From a virus: a stretch of 30,698 bases of DNA. Positions 22,217-28,877 of this stretch are shown piece by piece. Where the stretch lies: positions 1 to 30,698 of the IMG/VR virus record IMGVR_UViG_3300044700_000206. The stretch is one strand, 5' to 3'. Positions within the stretch are counted from its first letter, which is position 1; each line of letters starts with the position of its first letter. The position numbers and the translations under genes were made by a program. The notes beneath the pieces are model-generated. The model was not told where the DNA came from, searched no databases, and saw only the letters and a program-made list of their open reading frames with translations.

Positions 22217-24021
22217 TACTTATTTTTGCCCCAGCTGTTACCCCAGCTACTTTCTACCTCACATTGTACCGGATCAAGAAGTGGCTGCATAGCCTCCTTC
22301 ATGATGTTCTCCAGCCACACAGCCACCTCTGTAGCGTTCTGTTTGGGGCATTGGACTACGAACTCATCATGCACAACCATCAACAATTCTACGGGCATCT
22401 GGTGCTTGCGCTGAATCATAAGGGCAACAGCTGCCTTCATACCATCAGCTGAAGTGCTTTGAATGGGAGTGTTTACTTTCTTAGGAAACGCACTGGTAGC
22501 ACCATCGACCAGACCCAACCTACGACGACCCCAAGGAGTGCGATAGTAAGTAGATGTATCTCGCTGTTTCTGTTCATGGAACTTCTTGATTCCTTTGTAG
22601 GTATTGAAAAACTTTTTGTGCATCTCTTCCGTCTTCTCAAGAGGAAGGATCATGCCCCAGTTAGCAGCCAGCTGCAACCGTAACTTGTCTGCACCACAAC
22701 CGTAGAGTAGACCAAAGTTTAGGGCTTTACTCAGCGTTCGGTCTTCACCTGTAGGATCAGACTTACCCAGAACATTCTTTGCTGTTTCAGTATGGGGATC
22801 CAAACCTTCTGCAAAAGCTTTCTTCAGGTTCTTGTCATCAGCCACCTTAGCCATCATGCGAAGCTCAATGCCAGAGTAGTCTGCTTTGACAATGACTTTA
22901 CCGGGATCAGCCAAGAAACAATGACGATGCTTGCCTCTAGGGATCTGCTGTAGGTTAGGTTTGTTACAAGAGAATCGACCTGTCTCAGGCTGGCATTGCA
23001 TGAATCCAGCGTGTACCTTACCATCAGTCTTACTAATAAATCCTAACCACTTGGGACCAAAGGTTTTAACAATCTGATCACACTTACGCCATTCCAAGAT
23101 CAATCGTATAAACACATCATCCACTAGAGCCAGTTGAGCTTTGCCAGTTTGAATCTTACCTGTCTTGGGATTCACAGGAAGCTGGATGTTTAACCGTATG
23201 CAAGCTGCTTTGATGTCTGCAACCTTACGCCAGTTCCATGGACCACCAAAGGTTCTGGGCTTAACCATCTCCTTTAGTTCCCGATCCAGATCTATCTTGC
23301 GTTCCTTAGACTGCCTGTAGATCTCCAGCCACAACGCTGGATCAACCCGTACACCATTGCGCTGCATCTCCAACACACCATGGAGAACCTTATGCTCCAA
23401 TGCTGCGGTCTTCTTTAACCCTGCCCTACAGATCCTCAACCACAATACATGGTAGAGTTCCACAAGATAAGAAGTATCAGAAGCAGCATATAGTAATTGC
23501 TCATGACTCAGCGTTCCTGACCAGTCAGACTTCTGGAAAGACTTGTCCATTCCAATCTTCAAATACTTCTGCATGACATAACCAAGACTGTTTTTCTTCT
23601 TGGTGCCACAGTGCAAAAGGAAGCTCAGAAGGAAAGTATCCCTCAGCTTTGCTTTACTAGGATTGAACCCATACTGACACAGGAACTGTGCATCATACGC
23701 CCAGTTGTGGGCAATGAGCTTGCGACCATGTAGAGCCCTGACAACCATGCTAGGATCAATTGCAAAGCAATCAATGACCCAAGTACCATCGTCAGTAGAT
23801 ACGGAAAGTATCCTACACTTGGTCCCGTAAGGAATCCCAAGAAGGGTAGTAGTACCAACTATGGAACATCCTGTAGTCTCTGTGTCAATTGCTACGATTT
23901 GGCTACGACGAATCGCTCTACGACAATCTCTTAACGCTGATTCATTGCCTGCGGAAACATAAGTAAACTTTACATCAGGTACTGTAAGATCAATCGCATT
24001 GATCGCTGGCTGAAAAGTCAT
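22216..24021 (-). CDS. Family A DNA polymerase with 3'-5' exonuclease, 601 aa
   Basis: The replicative polymerase of the phage. The exonuclease domain has AIDTETTG (Asp46, Glu48), HNWAYD (about 105-110) and YAASD (Asp182). Polymerase motif A is VKADYSGIELR (Asp381), the O-helix is R428-TLS-K432-ALN-F436-GLL-Y440-G, and motif C is VVHDEFVV (Asp552). All catalytic residues are present. The position matching E. coli Pol I Phe762 is Phe436. There is no N-terminal 5'-3' exonuclease domain, and the length is close to that of T7-type phage enzymes. The start at 24021 (ATG, GGAG 11 nt before) overlaps the upstream gene by 32 nt, and the stop overlaps the helix-turn-helix gene. Confidence 0.95.
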   Translation of the reverse strand: MTFQPAINAIDLTVPDVKFTYVSAGNESALRDCRRAIRRSQIVAIDTETTGCSIVGTTTLLGIPYGTKCRILSVSTDDGTWVIDCFAIDPSMVVRALHGRKLIAHNWAYDAQFLCQYGFNPSKAKLRDTFLLSFLLHCGTKKKNSLGYVMQKYLKIGMDKSFQKSDWSGTLSHEQLLYAASDTSYLVELYHVLWLRICRAGLKKTAALEHKVLHGVLEMQRNGVRVDPALWLEIYRQSKERKIDLDRELKEMVKPRTFGGPWNWRKVADIKAACIRLNIQLPVNPKTGKIQTGKAQLALVDDVFIRLILEWRKCDQIVKTFGPKWLGFISKTDGKVHAGFMQCQPETGRFSCNKPNLQQIPRGKHRHCFLADPGKVIVKADYSGIELRMMAKVADDKNLKKAFAEGLDPHTETAKNVLGKSDPTGEDRTLSKALNFGLLYGCGADKLRLQLAANWGMILPLEKTEEMHKKFFNTYKGIKKFHEQKQRDTSTYYRTPWGRRRLGLVDGATSAFPKKVNTPIQSTSADGMKAAVALMIQRKHQMPVELLMVVHDEFVVQCPKQNATEVAVWLENIMKEAMQPLLDPVQCEVESSWGNSWGKNK

Positions 24022-24238
24022 CGTTCACTAAGCTCCATAGGTCCTTGTGAGCCTCATCGTTGAGGAATATATTGTACCGTCTACCGGCTGCAACCATTTT
24101 CTTATGGTTACGGATAGCTCTTTCTAATTGATTAACTCGTCCAGTTAATCTGTATATTTCCCACTTGCATCGTTCGCAAATAGTTTTACCTGAGTCATCA
24201 TGCTCATGGTCGTTTTGAGATAAACTAGACAGGCTCAT
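23990..24238 (-). CDS. Small CxxC protein before the polymerase, 82 aa
   Basis: The open frame extends back to 24277 but ATG 24238, with AGGAG 10 nt before, is the better start; it then overlaps the upstream gene by 14 nt and the polymerase by 32 nt. The protein has one CERC motif (about residue 20), followed by a charged helix (KWEIYRLTGRVNQLERAIRNHKKM) and an acidic C-terminus. A single CxxC could form half of a metal site shared in a dimer. Function unknown. Confidence 0.55.
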   Translation of the reverse strand: MSLSSLSQNDHEHDDSGKTICERCKWEIYRLTGRVNQLERAIRNHKKMVAAGRRYNIFLNDEAHKDLWSLVNDDFSASDQCD

Positions 24239-24476
24239 ACTGATCACACTCCTGACATAAATGAACTGTAGTATCACTTACAGTCGCTGACCGAATGCAC
24301 AGCTCTTTCTTCAGCGTACAGATATGTACCCAACAATGTTCACATCTAGGATCCAGTCTGTTTACAACTGGTCCCAGATTAAAACATTTCTCTGGGAATA
24401 AATTGGGTACTCTATTTAGGGATTCCTCCTCTAAACTCTCGCCATAATTTCGAAGCTCTTGGTAATGTTTGTCCAT
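24225..24476 (-). CDS. Small zinc-ribbon-like protein, 83 aa
   Basis: ATG 24476 is chosen because AAAGG lies 8 nt upstream; the open frame runs further back but inside the dCTP deaminase gene, which this start still overlaps by 65 nt. The C-terminal half has Cys pairs CEHC (about 50-53) and CQEC (about 75-78) with single Cys at about 58 and 65, a spacing suited to a zinc ribbon. The N-terminal part is charged and helical. A nucleic-acid-binding or regulatory role is possible from the zinc motif and its place in the replication block. The unusually long overlap may indicate that a non-standard start is used. Confidence 0.5.
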   Translation of the reverse strand: MDKHYQELRNYGESLEEESLNRVPNLFPEKCFNLGPVVNRLDPRCEHCWVHICTLKKELCIRSATVSDTTVHLCQECDQYEPV

Positions 24477-24948
24477 TGTACTTACCTTTGTACTTTGTGG
24501 ATGGATATCCATGAACCGCTTGAAACCTAACTTGAGCAATTTGAACATTAGGATACACCATAACAGGTTGAACTACACTTAGTTCCAAAGTAAAAGTTCC
24601 TTTGAATCCTAAGTCTCCGTATCCAGCAGTAGCATGAACATTGATACCAAGTCTACCTACGCTGGATCGTCCATCAATAATGGGTACATACTGATTGGAA
24701 CCAATGGTTTCTACTGTGGCTCCAAGATACAAGATTCCCGGTTTAAGTAGAAAACCTTTTTCGTTCATCTTGATGCTAAAAGTTTTCATCTTCTTTTTCA
24801 TATCCAACTCACCCGGACAATAGCATACAAGTTCAGGACTAAGCCTGACATTGTAAGAATTGGGATTGAGTTGTTTGACATTGAAAGGATCAATGTCAAT
24901 GTCACCATGTTCAATTGCCCATTCGATTTTATAACCTGTCAGAATCAT
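24412..24948 (-). CDS. dcd: dCTP deaminase/dUTPase-family enzyme, 178 aa
   Basis: Converts dCTP to dUTP (or also dUTP to dUMP in bifunctional forms), feeding dTMP synthesis. Family motifs are NPNSYNVRLSPEL (about 29-40), IDGRSSVGRLGINVHATAGYGDLGFKG (about 91-117), TLEL with Glu122 at the place of the catalytic Glu of E. coli Dcd (Glu138), and the C-terminal YNGQTLPRAS (about 157-166). Length is normal. ATG 24948 is preferred to GTG 24954, because AGGAG (24954-24958) would be adjacent to the latter. The leader is directly preceded by a T7 tract and a long structured RNA (see 24959-25196), so its expression may be attenuated or start from a processed RNA. Confidence 0.85.
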   Translation of the reverse strand: MILTGYKIEWAIEHGDIDIDPFNVKQLNPNSYNVRLSPELVCYCPGELDMKKKMKTFSIKMNEKGFLLKPGILYLGATVETIGSNQYVPIIDGRSSVGRLGINVHATAGYGDLGFKGTFTLELSVVQPVMVYPNVQIAQVRFQAVHGYPSTKYKGKYNGQTLPRASKLWREFRGGIPK

Positions 24949-24958
24949 TTTCACTCCT

Positions 24959-24977
24959 AAAAAAATTTACGCTGGGG
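24959..24977 (-). terminator. Possible terminator/attenuator: 3' strand of an 11-bp helix plus T7
   Basis: On the minus strand CCCCAGCGTAA (24977-24967) is followed by A and seven T (24965-24959). Its partner TTACGCTGGGG is at 25063-25053, so the helix encloses a long structured domain instead of a small loop. The T tract is 1 nt before the dcd ribosome binding site. This would suit either the end of a non-coding RNA or an attenuator for dcd. As a simple hairpin terminator it is atypical. Confidence 0.5.
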
Positions 24978-25063
24978 AACCCCTGCTTGACGCACTTCGC
25001 CTTCAACAGAGGTATATGGAGTGACAGGAAAGTGCTAAAACATCCCCTCCTACCCCAGCGTAA
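24967..25063 (-). ncRNA. Structured RNA domain closed by a perfect 11-bp helix (third domain)
   Basis: Closing helix 25063-25053 with 24977-24967 (TTACGCTGGGG and CCCCAGCGTAA), an inner 6-bp helix GCACTT/AAGTGC (25035-25030 with 24997-24992), and a 32-nt apical region containing CACTCC. GGAG at 25050-25047, between the two helices, can pair with CTCC in the apical region (25021-25018), and CCTG (25028-25025) with CAGG (24986-24983), both forming pseudoknots. It lies 5 nt after the second domain and directly before a T7 tract and the dcd start. No known riboswitch consensus was recognised. Confidence 0.7.
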
Positions 25064-25068
25064 TAAGA

Positions 25069-25124
25069 TACCTACTCAGTAGTTCACGCTTGTTGATCCT
25101 AAAGGATTTAAGCCTGAGTAGGTA
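25069..25124 (-). ncRNA. Stacked hairpin RNA domain (second domain)
   Basis: Perfect 11-bp helix (TACCTACTCAG at 25069-25079 on the plus text, CTGAGTAGGTA at 25114-25124), continued by a 4-bp helix (25088-25091 with 25110-25113) and a 4-bp ATCC/GGAT hairpin (25096-25099 with 25104-25107, loop TAAA, plus a G-U pair). The asymmetric internal loop has 8 nt on one side. It is 2 nt from the tRNA-like domain and 5 nt from the next domain. No T tract follows, so it is not a terminator. Confidence 0.7.
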
Positions 25125-25126
25125 AA

Positions 25127-25196
25127 TGGAGCAAAGAGGGTGCCATCCTCTATTTCCCCTATGCGCAGGGGTGTCCTAGTGTTAGACGATTGCTCC
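25127..25196 (-). ncRNA. tRNA-like cloverleaf with altered elbow (first domain)
   Basis: On the minus strand: 7-bp acceptor (GGAGCAA 25196-25190 with TTGCTCC 25134-25128), TC linker, 4-bp D-stem GTCT/GGAC with a 7-nt loop, A, an anticodon-type stem CCCCT/AGGGG with a 6-nt loop (GCGCAT), a 4-nt variable region, and a 5-bp/7-nt T-arm (AGAGG, ATGGCAC, CCTCT) directly abutting the acceptor. Discriminator A at 25127; CCA is not encoded. The D-arm text ATCGTCTAAcacTAGGACA matches bacterial tRNA-Glu/Gln except for the loop. GG at 18-19 is AC, and T-loop 55-56 is TG, so both elbow pairs can still form. The anticodon loop is 1 nt short, so amino acid identity cannot be given and translation use is doubtful. 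Confidence 0.7.
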
Positions 25197-25204
25197 AACA
25201 AATT

Positions 25205-25210
25205 ATTATA
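25205..25210 (-). promoter_or_regulatory. TATAAT -10 box before the structured RNA
   Basis: TATAAT on the minus strand, 1 nt after the stop codon of the upstream gene. With the usual 6-8 nt to the start, transcription would begin at or next to G25196, the first base of the cloverleaf. No good TTGACA-like -35 box or extended -10 (TGn) lies at the proper distance, so the promoter could be weak, activator-dependent or coincidental. Confidence 0.5.
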
Positions 25211-25211
25211 C

Positions 25212-25730
25212 CTAGTAAAGATCCTCACCATCTCCCGGAGTAGGAACAGTATCCCGCTTGGGACGACTAGGCGTAGGAGCAGCCTGACGGCTAGGAGCCT
25301 GAGTCTGTTTCCTCTCACGGAAGCTACCTACTACCCATCCTTTCTTCTCGTCCTTTGTAATGAACGATACCTTCTTAAGGTCACGGAGTCTGTCCATGGC
25401 TTCTTTCTGGAGTTCAAAGTTGTTGATCTCTTTTGAGATAACACTAAGATACACCTCTCCATCATTTTCAGTAATGAGTTCAAGGATCTTCTCCATGGTA
25501 GGTTCAATGTCTTCTTTGTTTACCTTCTTGCTTAGACGCTTTGGTCCAGCAGCATAGTATTCTTCGACATGAATCTTGTCACCCATCTTGAGTTCACGAA
25601 TGAATCCAAAGGCTTCTTTGTATTCAATCTCAAGATCATCTACCAACAGCTTGGCCAATCCAATACCGGATACAGCTTTGCTGTCACGAAGGGCTTGCAT
25701 AACAATCTTCTCGGCTTGCTTCAGACTCAC
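25212..25730 (-). CDS. Tandem winged-helix-like protein with SSB-like acidic tail, 172 aa
   Basis: GTG 25730 is the start (GGAGG 7 nt before; GTGA overlap with the primase-helicase stop). Two similar helical segments (about 3-60 and 72-140) each end in strands (DKIHVEEYYAA, KKVSFITKDEKKGWVV), the pattern of winged-helix domains. A Pro/Arg/Lys/Gln-rich linker (about 145-165) follows, and the chain ends in GDGEDLY. An acidic tail ending in a hydrophobic or aromatic residue is typical of single-stranded DNA-binding proteins that recruit partners (bacterial SSB, T7 gp2.5). No OB-fold is evident. It is likely a DNA-binding accessory of the primase-helicase next to it. Confidence 0.55.
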   Translation of the reverse strand: MSLKQAEKIVMQALRDSKAVSGIGLAKLLVDDLEIEYKEAFGFIRELKMGDKIHVEEYYAAGPKRLSKKVNKEDIEPTMEKILELITENDGEVYLSVISKEINNFELQKEAMDRLRDLKKVSFITKDEKKGWVVGSFRERKQTQAPSRQAAPTPSRPKRDTVPTPGDGEDLY

Positions 25731-27688
25731 AGTATATCCTCCAGTTTAGGTTTCTTGTTTCGTACCAATGCTATGTGCCAACCATCAATCTCTTTGATCA
25801 TCTTGACTTGATTCGTTTCCCTAAGGGACGCTACAGCCAAGTTGAATTGAGTCAGCGGTAAACGCTCACCCACAATATCAGTCTTTAGTTCTTCCAGTGC
25901 TAAACCTCCTCCTTCCTGTTCAAGATACTCTTTAACAATCTGTTGAGCATTCTCAATGGATTGCTTCCGGTCCTTGTCAGACATAGGTTCAAACCAACCA
26001 TCAATGGAGATCCTACAGAATGATTCTAACACCCTGTCACGCTTTCCAATAACGGTTACACCTGAAGCTTCTACTACTCGCTCTGCTTCATCCTGTTCCA
26101 GATCTTTAATCCGGAATACAAGATTGTCCCTGCGAGCTTTGAAGTTGCTCTTGGTGATCTTCATTTCAGATGCACCATTCGCTGCGGTAATCATCAGCGT
26201 AGATCGGGACAGGTTAGGTAAACCTACTGACCCAAGCACACCTTTGACAGACCCATCATTAGCTTTATTGGTATGGGCAATACCAACAAAAGCGGTTGAC
26301 AACTGTAACTCATTACAGGCTTGAAGGATAGGTTCTAGTGTTGCTCTAGATCCTTTATTGGAATTCTCATCTCCACTAAGGTAAGAGGTGAGAGGATCCA
26401 AGATAACCAGCAACGGCTTACGACTACCCAGCAGCAATCGGATACCCTCTGGATCATCCAGATCAATGTTCCCTTCACGCAGAACAAAGATCCTTTCCAG
26501 TGCTGCACCTTCAGCTACCAGTCTAGGAAGGAGTTCTGTTTCAACACCTTCTTCTCTGGTAACCCAGATGACATTCCCTTTGGGAATCCTGTTTTTGTAA
26601 TCCTTTACAGGATCCAAACCAAACGCTGGTCTACCCTGAGACACAGCAGCAGCCAGATGTCCACACAGTGAAGACTTACCTGAGCCACCTGTACCAGCCA
26701 TGATACATAGACTGGAGGACAGGATGACTCCCGGTACTAAATACTCCCTACCCCTGAGAACAATATCAGGGTGGGCAAGTGATTCAAAGCTGGCACCATT
26801 AGGGAGCTTGAACCCAGTAGTCTTGGGATCCATCTCAAATGGTTTAGCCTTATCACATAGTGACTGTAATGTAGATGCCTTATTCAGGTCAAGCCAGTCT
26901 ACAATGTCTTCACCATTAGATCGTTTAGGAAACAGATCCAAGACTTTGATACTTGCAGCACCACAAGTTTCAAGATCGAGTGCTACATCTGTAGCGTGTT
27001 TCCTTCCCGGATCATCAGCGTCAGGTAGAATAACCACATGACGATTGTTGAAGTGTTCTTTAAACCTGATACTAATCTTTGCCCAGCGACCAGCACCACC
27101 CGGATTGGTAGTAGCTGTGTAGCCTGCTTTGATCAGTGCCTCAGCAGCTTTCTCCCCCTCTACTACAAAGATAGTAGAGGTGGTGTTCTTAAGGATACCC
27201 TGAAGGTTATAGGGTGGAATGTCTGTGCCCGGAAGCACACGCATTACCCAGCGTCCTGTGTCATCCTTTGTTGATTGGAAGAATCCTTTACGCTCTCCGT
27301 CAAAGGAATCTCTACGCTGGACTCGAAGGAGTTCTGTTCCTTGTTCGTCTGTGTAGGAGTAGGTTGCTGTAACCGGCCAAGAGAATACATCATGATCTCT
27401 AAGTTCAACCGGTCTACGGTCCTCTGAAGACAGCTCTGGAATATCTCTGCGATGAACAATGCCACCATCAGAGTCAAAGCCACAGCCAATGTTACGGACC
27501 ATGGAACGGGCAGAACATCCATGACTGAAACAATGCAGTAACAATTTCCCACTATCAGACACTGTGATGCAAAGACTAGGTACAGTATCTCCATGAACGG
27601 GACAACACGCCAGATAGTTATTGTCATCCTTTCTTGTCCAGTGCTTGAGTCTAGATGAGAGTAGATCAATCTGTTGTGTGGCATTCAC
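25727..27688 (-). CDS. Primase-helicase, CHC2-like zinc finger, TOPRIM and RepA-like ATPase, 653 aa
   Basis: Unwinds the fork and lays down RNA primers. N-terminal zinc motif CCPVHGD...HCFSHGC (Cys29, His32, Cys53, Cys58); TOPRIM part with VVEGEKAA (Glu178) and LPDADDPGR (Asp223, Asp225); then a hexameric RepA/DnaB-type ATPase with Walker A GTGGSGKSS (about 332-340), TREE (about 377-380) and Walker B LLVILDP (Asp431). The order and length fit T7 gp4-like or phage bifunctional proteins. The start is GTG 27688, in GTGA overlap with the gene before, with GAGGTGA just upstream. The last about 90 residues look like a winged-helix extension (LALEELKTDIVGERLPLTQFNLAVASLRE). Confidence 0.92.
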   Translation of the reverse strand: MNATQQIDLLSSRLKHWTRKDDNNYLACCPVHGDTVPSLCITVSDSGKLLLHCFSHGCSARSMVRNIGCGFDSDGGIVHRRDIPELSSEDRRPVELRDHDVFSWPVTATYSYTDEQGTELLRVQRRDSFDGERKGFFQSTKDDTGRWVMRVLPGTDIPPYNLQGILKNTTSTIFVVEGEKAAEALIKAGYTATTNPGGAGRWAKISIRFKEHFNNRHVVILPDADDPGRKHATDVALDLETCGAASIKVLDLFPKRSNGEDIVDWLDLNKASTLQSLCDKAKPFEMDPKTTGFKLPNGASFESLAHPDIVLRGREYLVPGVILSSSLCIMAGTGGSGKSSLCGHLAAAVSQGRPAFGLDPVKDYKNRIPKGNVIWVTREEGVETELLPRLVAEGAALERIFVLREGNIDLDDPEGIRLLLGSRKPLLVILDPLTSYLSGDENSNKGSRATLEPILQACNELQLSTAFVGIAHTNKANDGSVKGVLGSVGLPNLSRSTLMITAANGASEMKITKSNFKARRDNLVFRIKDLEQDEAERVVEASGVTVIGKRDRVLESFCRISIDGWFEPMSDKDRKQSIENAQQIVKEYLEQEGGGLALEELKTDIVGERLPLTQFNLAVASLRETNQVKMIKEIDGWHIALVRNKKPKLEDIL

Positions 27689-27927
27689 TCATTCACCTCT
27701 GTCTCATTAGGTACTTGTTTCAAATCTAATACCGGTTCCCATACAGCAATCAAATCCTCCTCATATAGTGAAAGAGCATCCCACTCGTAATCTGAAACTT
27801 CACACTTAAATTTAAGTTGACCATCCACCATGCGCATAAATACAGACGCATCATTGATTGTATTGGGAACATGACGAACATATGTACCACCTAGTAGCAG
27901 TCCTGTAATACATTCATTAAAATACAT
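27685..27927 (-). CDS. Hypothetical acidic protein, 80 aa
   Basis: Starts at ATG 27927 with GGAGG 9 nt upstream and ends in GTGA overlap with the primase-helicase. Mixed alpha/beta with an acidic second half (DYEWDALSLYEEDLIAVWEPV). No motif or family is recognised. It is in one transcript with the RecA-like ATPase and the primase-helicase, so a replication-linked role is possible. Confidence 0.6.
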   Translation of the reverse strand: MYFNECITGLLLGGTYVRHVPNTINDASVFMRMVDGQLKFKCEVSDYEWDALSLYEEDLIAVWEPVLDLKQVPNETEVNE

Positions 27928-27929
27928 TC

Positions 27930-28877
27930 TTAGTTTCCTCCCATTTTATCTTTAACCTTCTTTATCACTTCCTTAAGAGCAACTTGAGTCAGGTCCTCAA
28001 TCTTCTCTTTGTTATGAGCAGCAGCAATCTTAGGGAACCATTCAGTAATATCCCTGCCAGTGGCTTGAGCTAAATCTTCCAGCTGAGACAACAGCTGTTG
28101 CTTGGGATGAATCTTATCAGCAGCTTCTTCCTGCTCCTCAGGTTCAACCGCCGGTTCAGGTTCAATAGGACTGACGATACCACCACTAAGGTATTCCTTA
28201 ATCTGCTTGCCAAGCTTCTCATCAGGCTTGTCAAAGATCTTATCAGTCAAACCAATGAGGCGGGTCTTATCAACAATCGCCCTATGGTCTGTAGTCATCT
28301 TGAGCATATGATCCATTTCAAAATCAATGCTATCACCCTTCCAGATAGGAGCCAGTCCCAGCTTCTGTACTGAGACCTTACCCTTATCGTTACGGCTAAT
28401 CTCATAGGTAGTCTTGGACCTAAGGGTAACAATCACATGGATCGGCATGGCCTTAAGCTTCTCCAAGAAACGATTCACCTTAGGGGTAACATAGGCCCAA
28501 GCCTTCATACCGTTACCACCATTGCGTACAGACTCATCCTCTACCTGCTGAAGGATACCACCTTCACCCGCATAGAAGTGAGACAGACTATCAATGACTA
28601 CGACTTGGTAGCCAGCTTCAATAGCTTCATCCAAAGTATCTTCCAGCTTGTCCAGTTCAAAGGGAGATTGGAACTGAGCAATGTCATAACCATTCTCAAT
28701 GGTATCGGCATAGGCATTAGCCTTTGCACCTTCGGTATCAATCAGCGCAATCTTACCAGTAGGTCCAACCAATCCCCTAGCGATCCTCAATGCACTAAGA
28801 GTCTTCCCTGCACCTGCTGGTCCAGAGATACCCATGGTCAACTTGACTTCCTTCTTCGTCGCCTTCTTAAAACTCAT
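27930..28877 (-). CDS. RecA-like ATPase (phage AAA_24/Sak4 type), 315 aa
   Basis: Walker A GPAGAGKT (about 19-26), a TEG segment after the second strand (about 48-50), and Walker B VVVIDSLSH (Asp96). The order and the GISGPAGAGKT context are those of phage single-strand annealing/recombinase ATPases related to RecA (Sak4-like). After the core (about 1-225) comes a Glu/Pro-rich linker (about 230-255) and a helical C-terminus. The start ATG 28877 overlaps the upstream gene's stop (TAATG). Neighbours are the PD-(D/E)XK nuclease and RusA, forming a recombination set. It may load on single-stranded DNA and drive strand annealing or exchange. Confidence 0.85.
   Translation of the reverse strand: MSFKKATKKEVKLTMGISGPAGAGKTLSALRIARGLVGPTGKIALIDTEGAKANAYADTIENGYDIAQFQSPFELDKLEDTLDEAIEAGYQVVVIDSLSHFYAGEGGILQQVEDESVRNGGNGMKAWAYVTPKVNRFLEKLKAMPIHVIVTLRSKTTYEISRNDKGKVSVQKLGLAPIWKGDSIDFEMDHMLKMTTDHRAIVDKTRLIGLTDKIFDKPDEKLGKQIKEYLSGGIVSPIEPEPAVEPEEQEEAADKIHPKQQLLSQLEDLAQATGRDITEWFPKIAAAHNKEKIEDLTQVALKEVIKKVKDKMGGN

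Noticed and set aside
24967-25063. A normal tRNA gene in the domain before dcd
   Set aside because: The closing helix could mimic an acceptor stem, but no D-arm or T-arm consensus or 7-nt anticodon loop was found, and GGGGTTCCCC near the end cannot form a T-arm.
25127-25196. A functional standard tRNA
   Set aside because: The T-loop lacks TTCRA, the D-loop lacks GG and the anticodon loop has 6 nt; described as tRNA-like instead.
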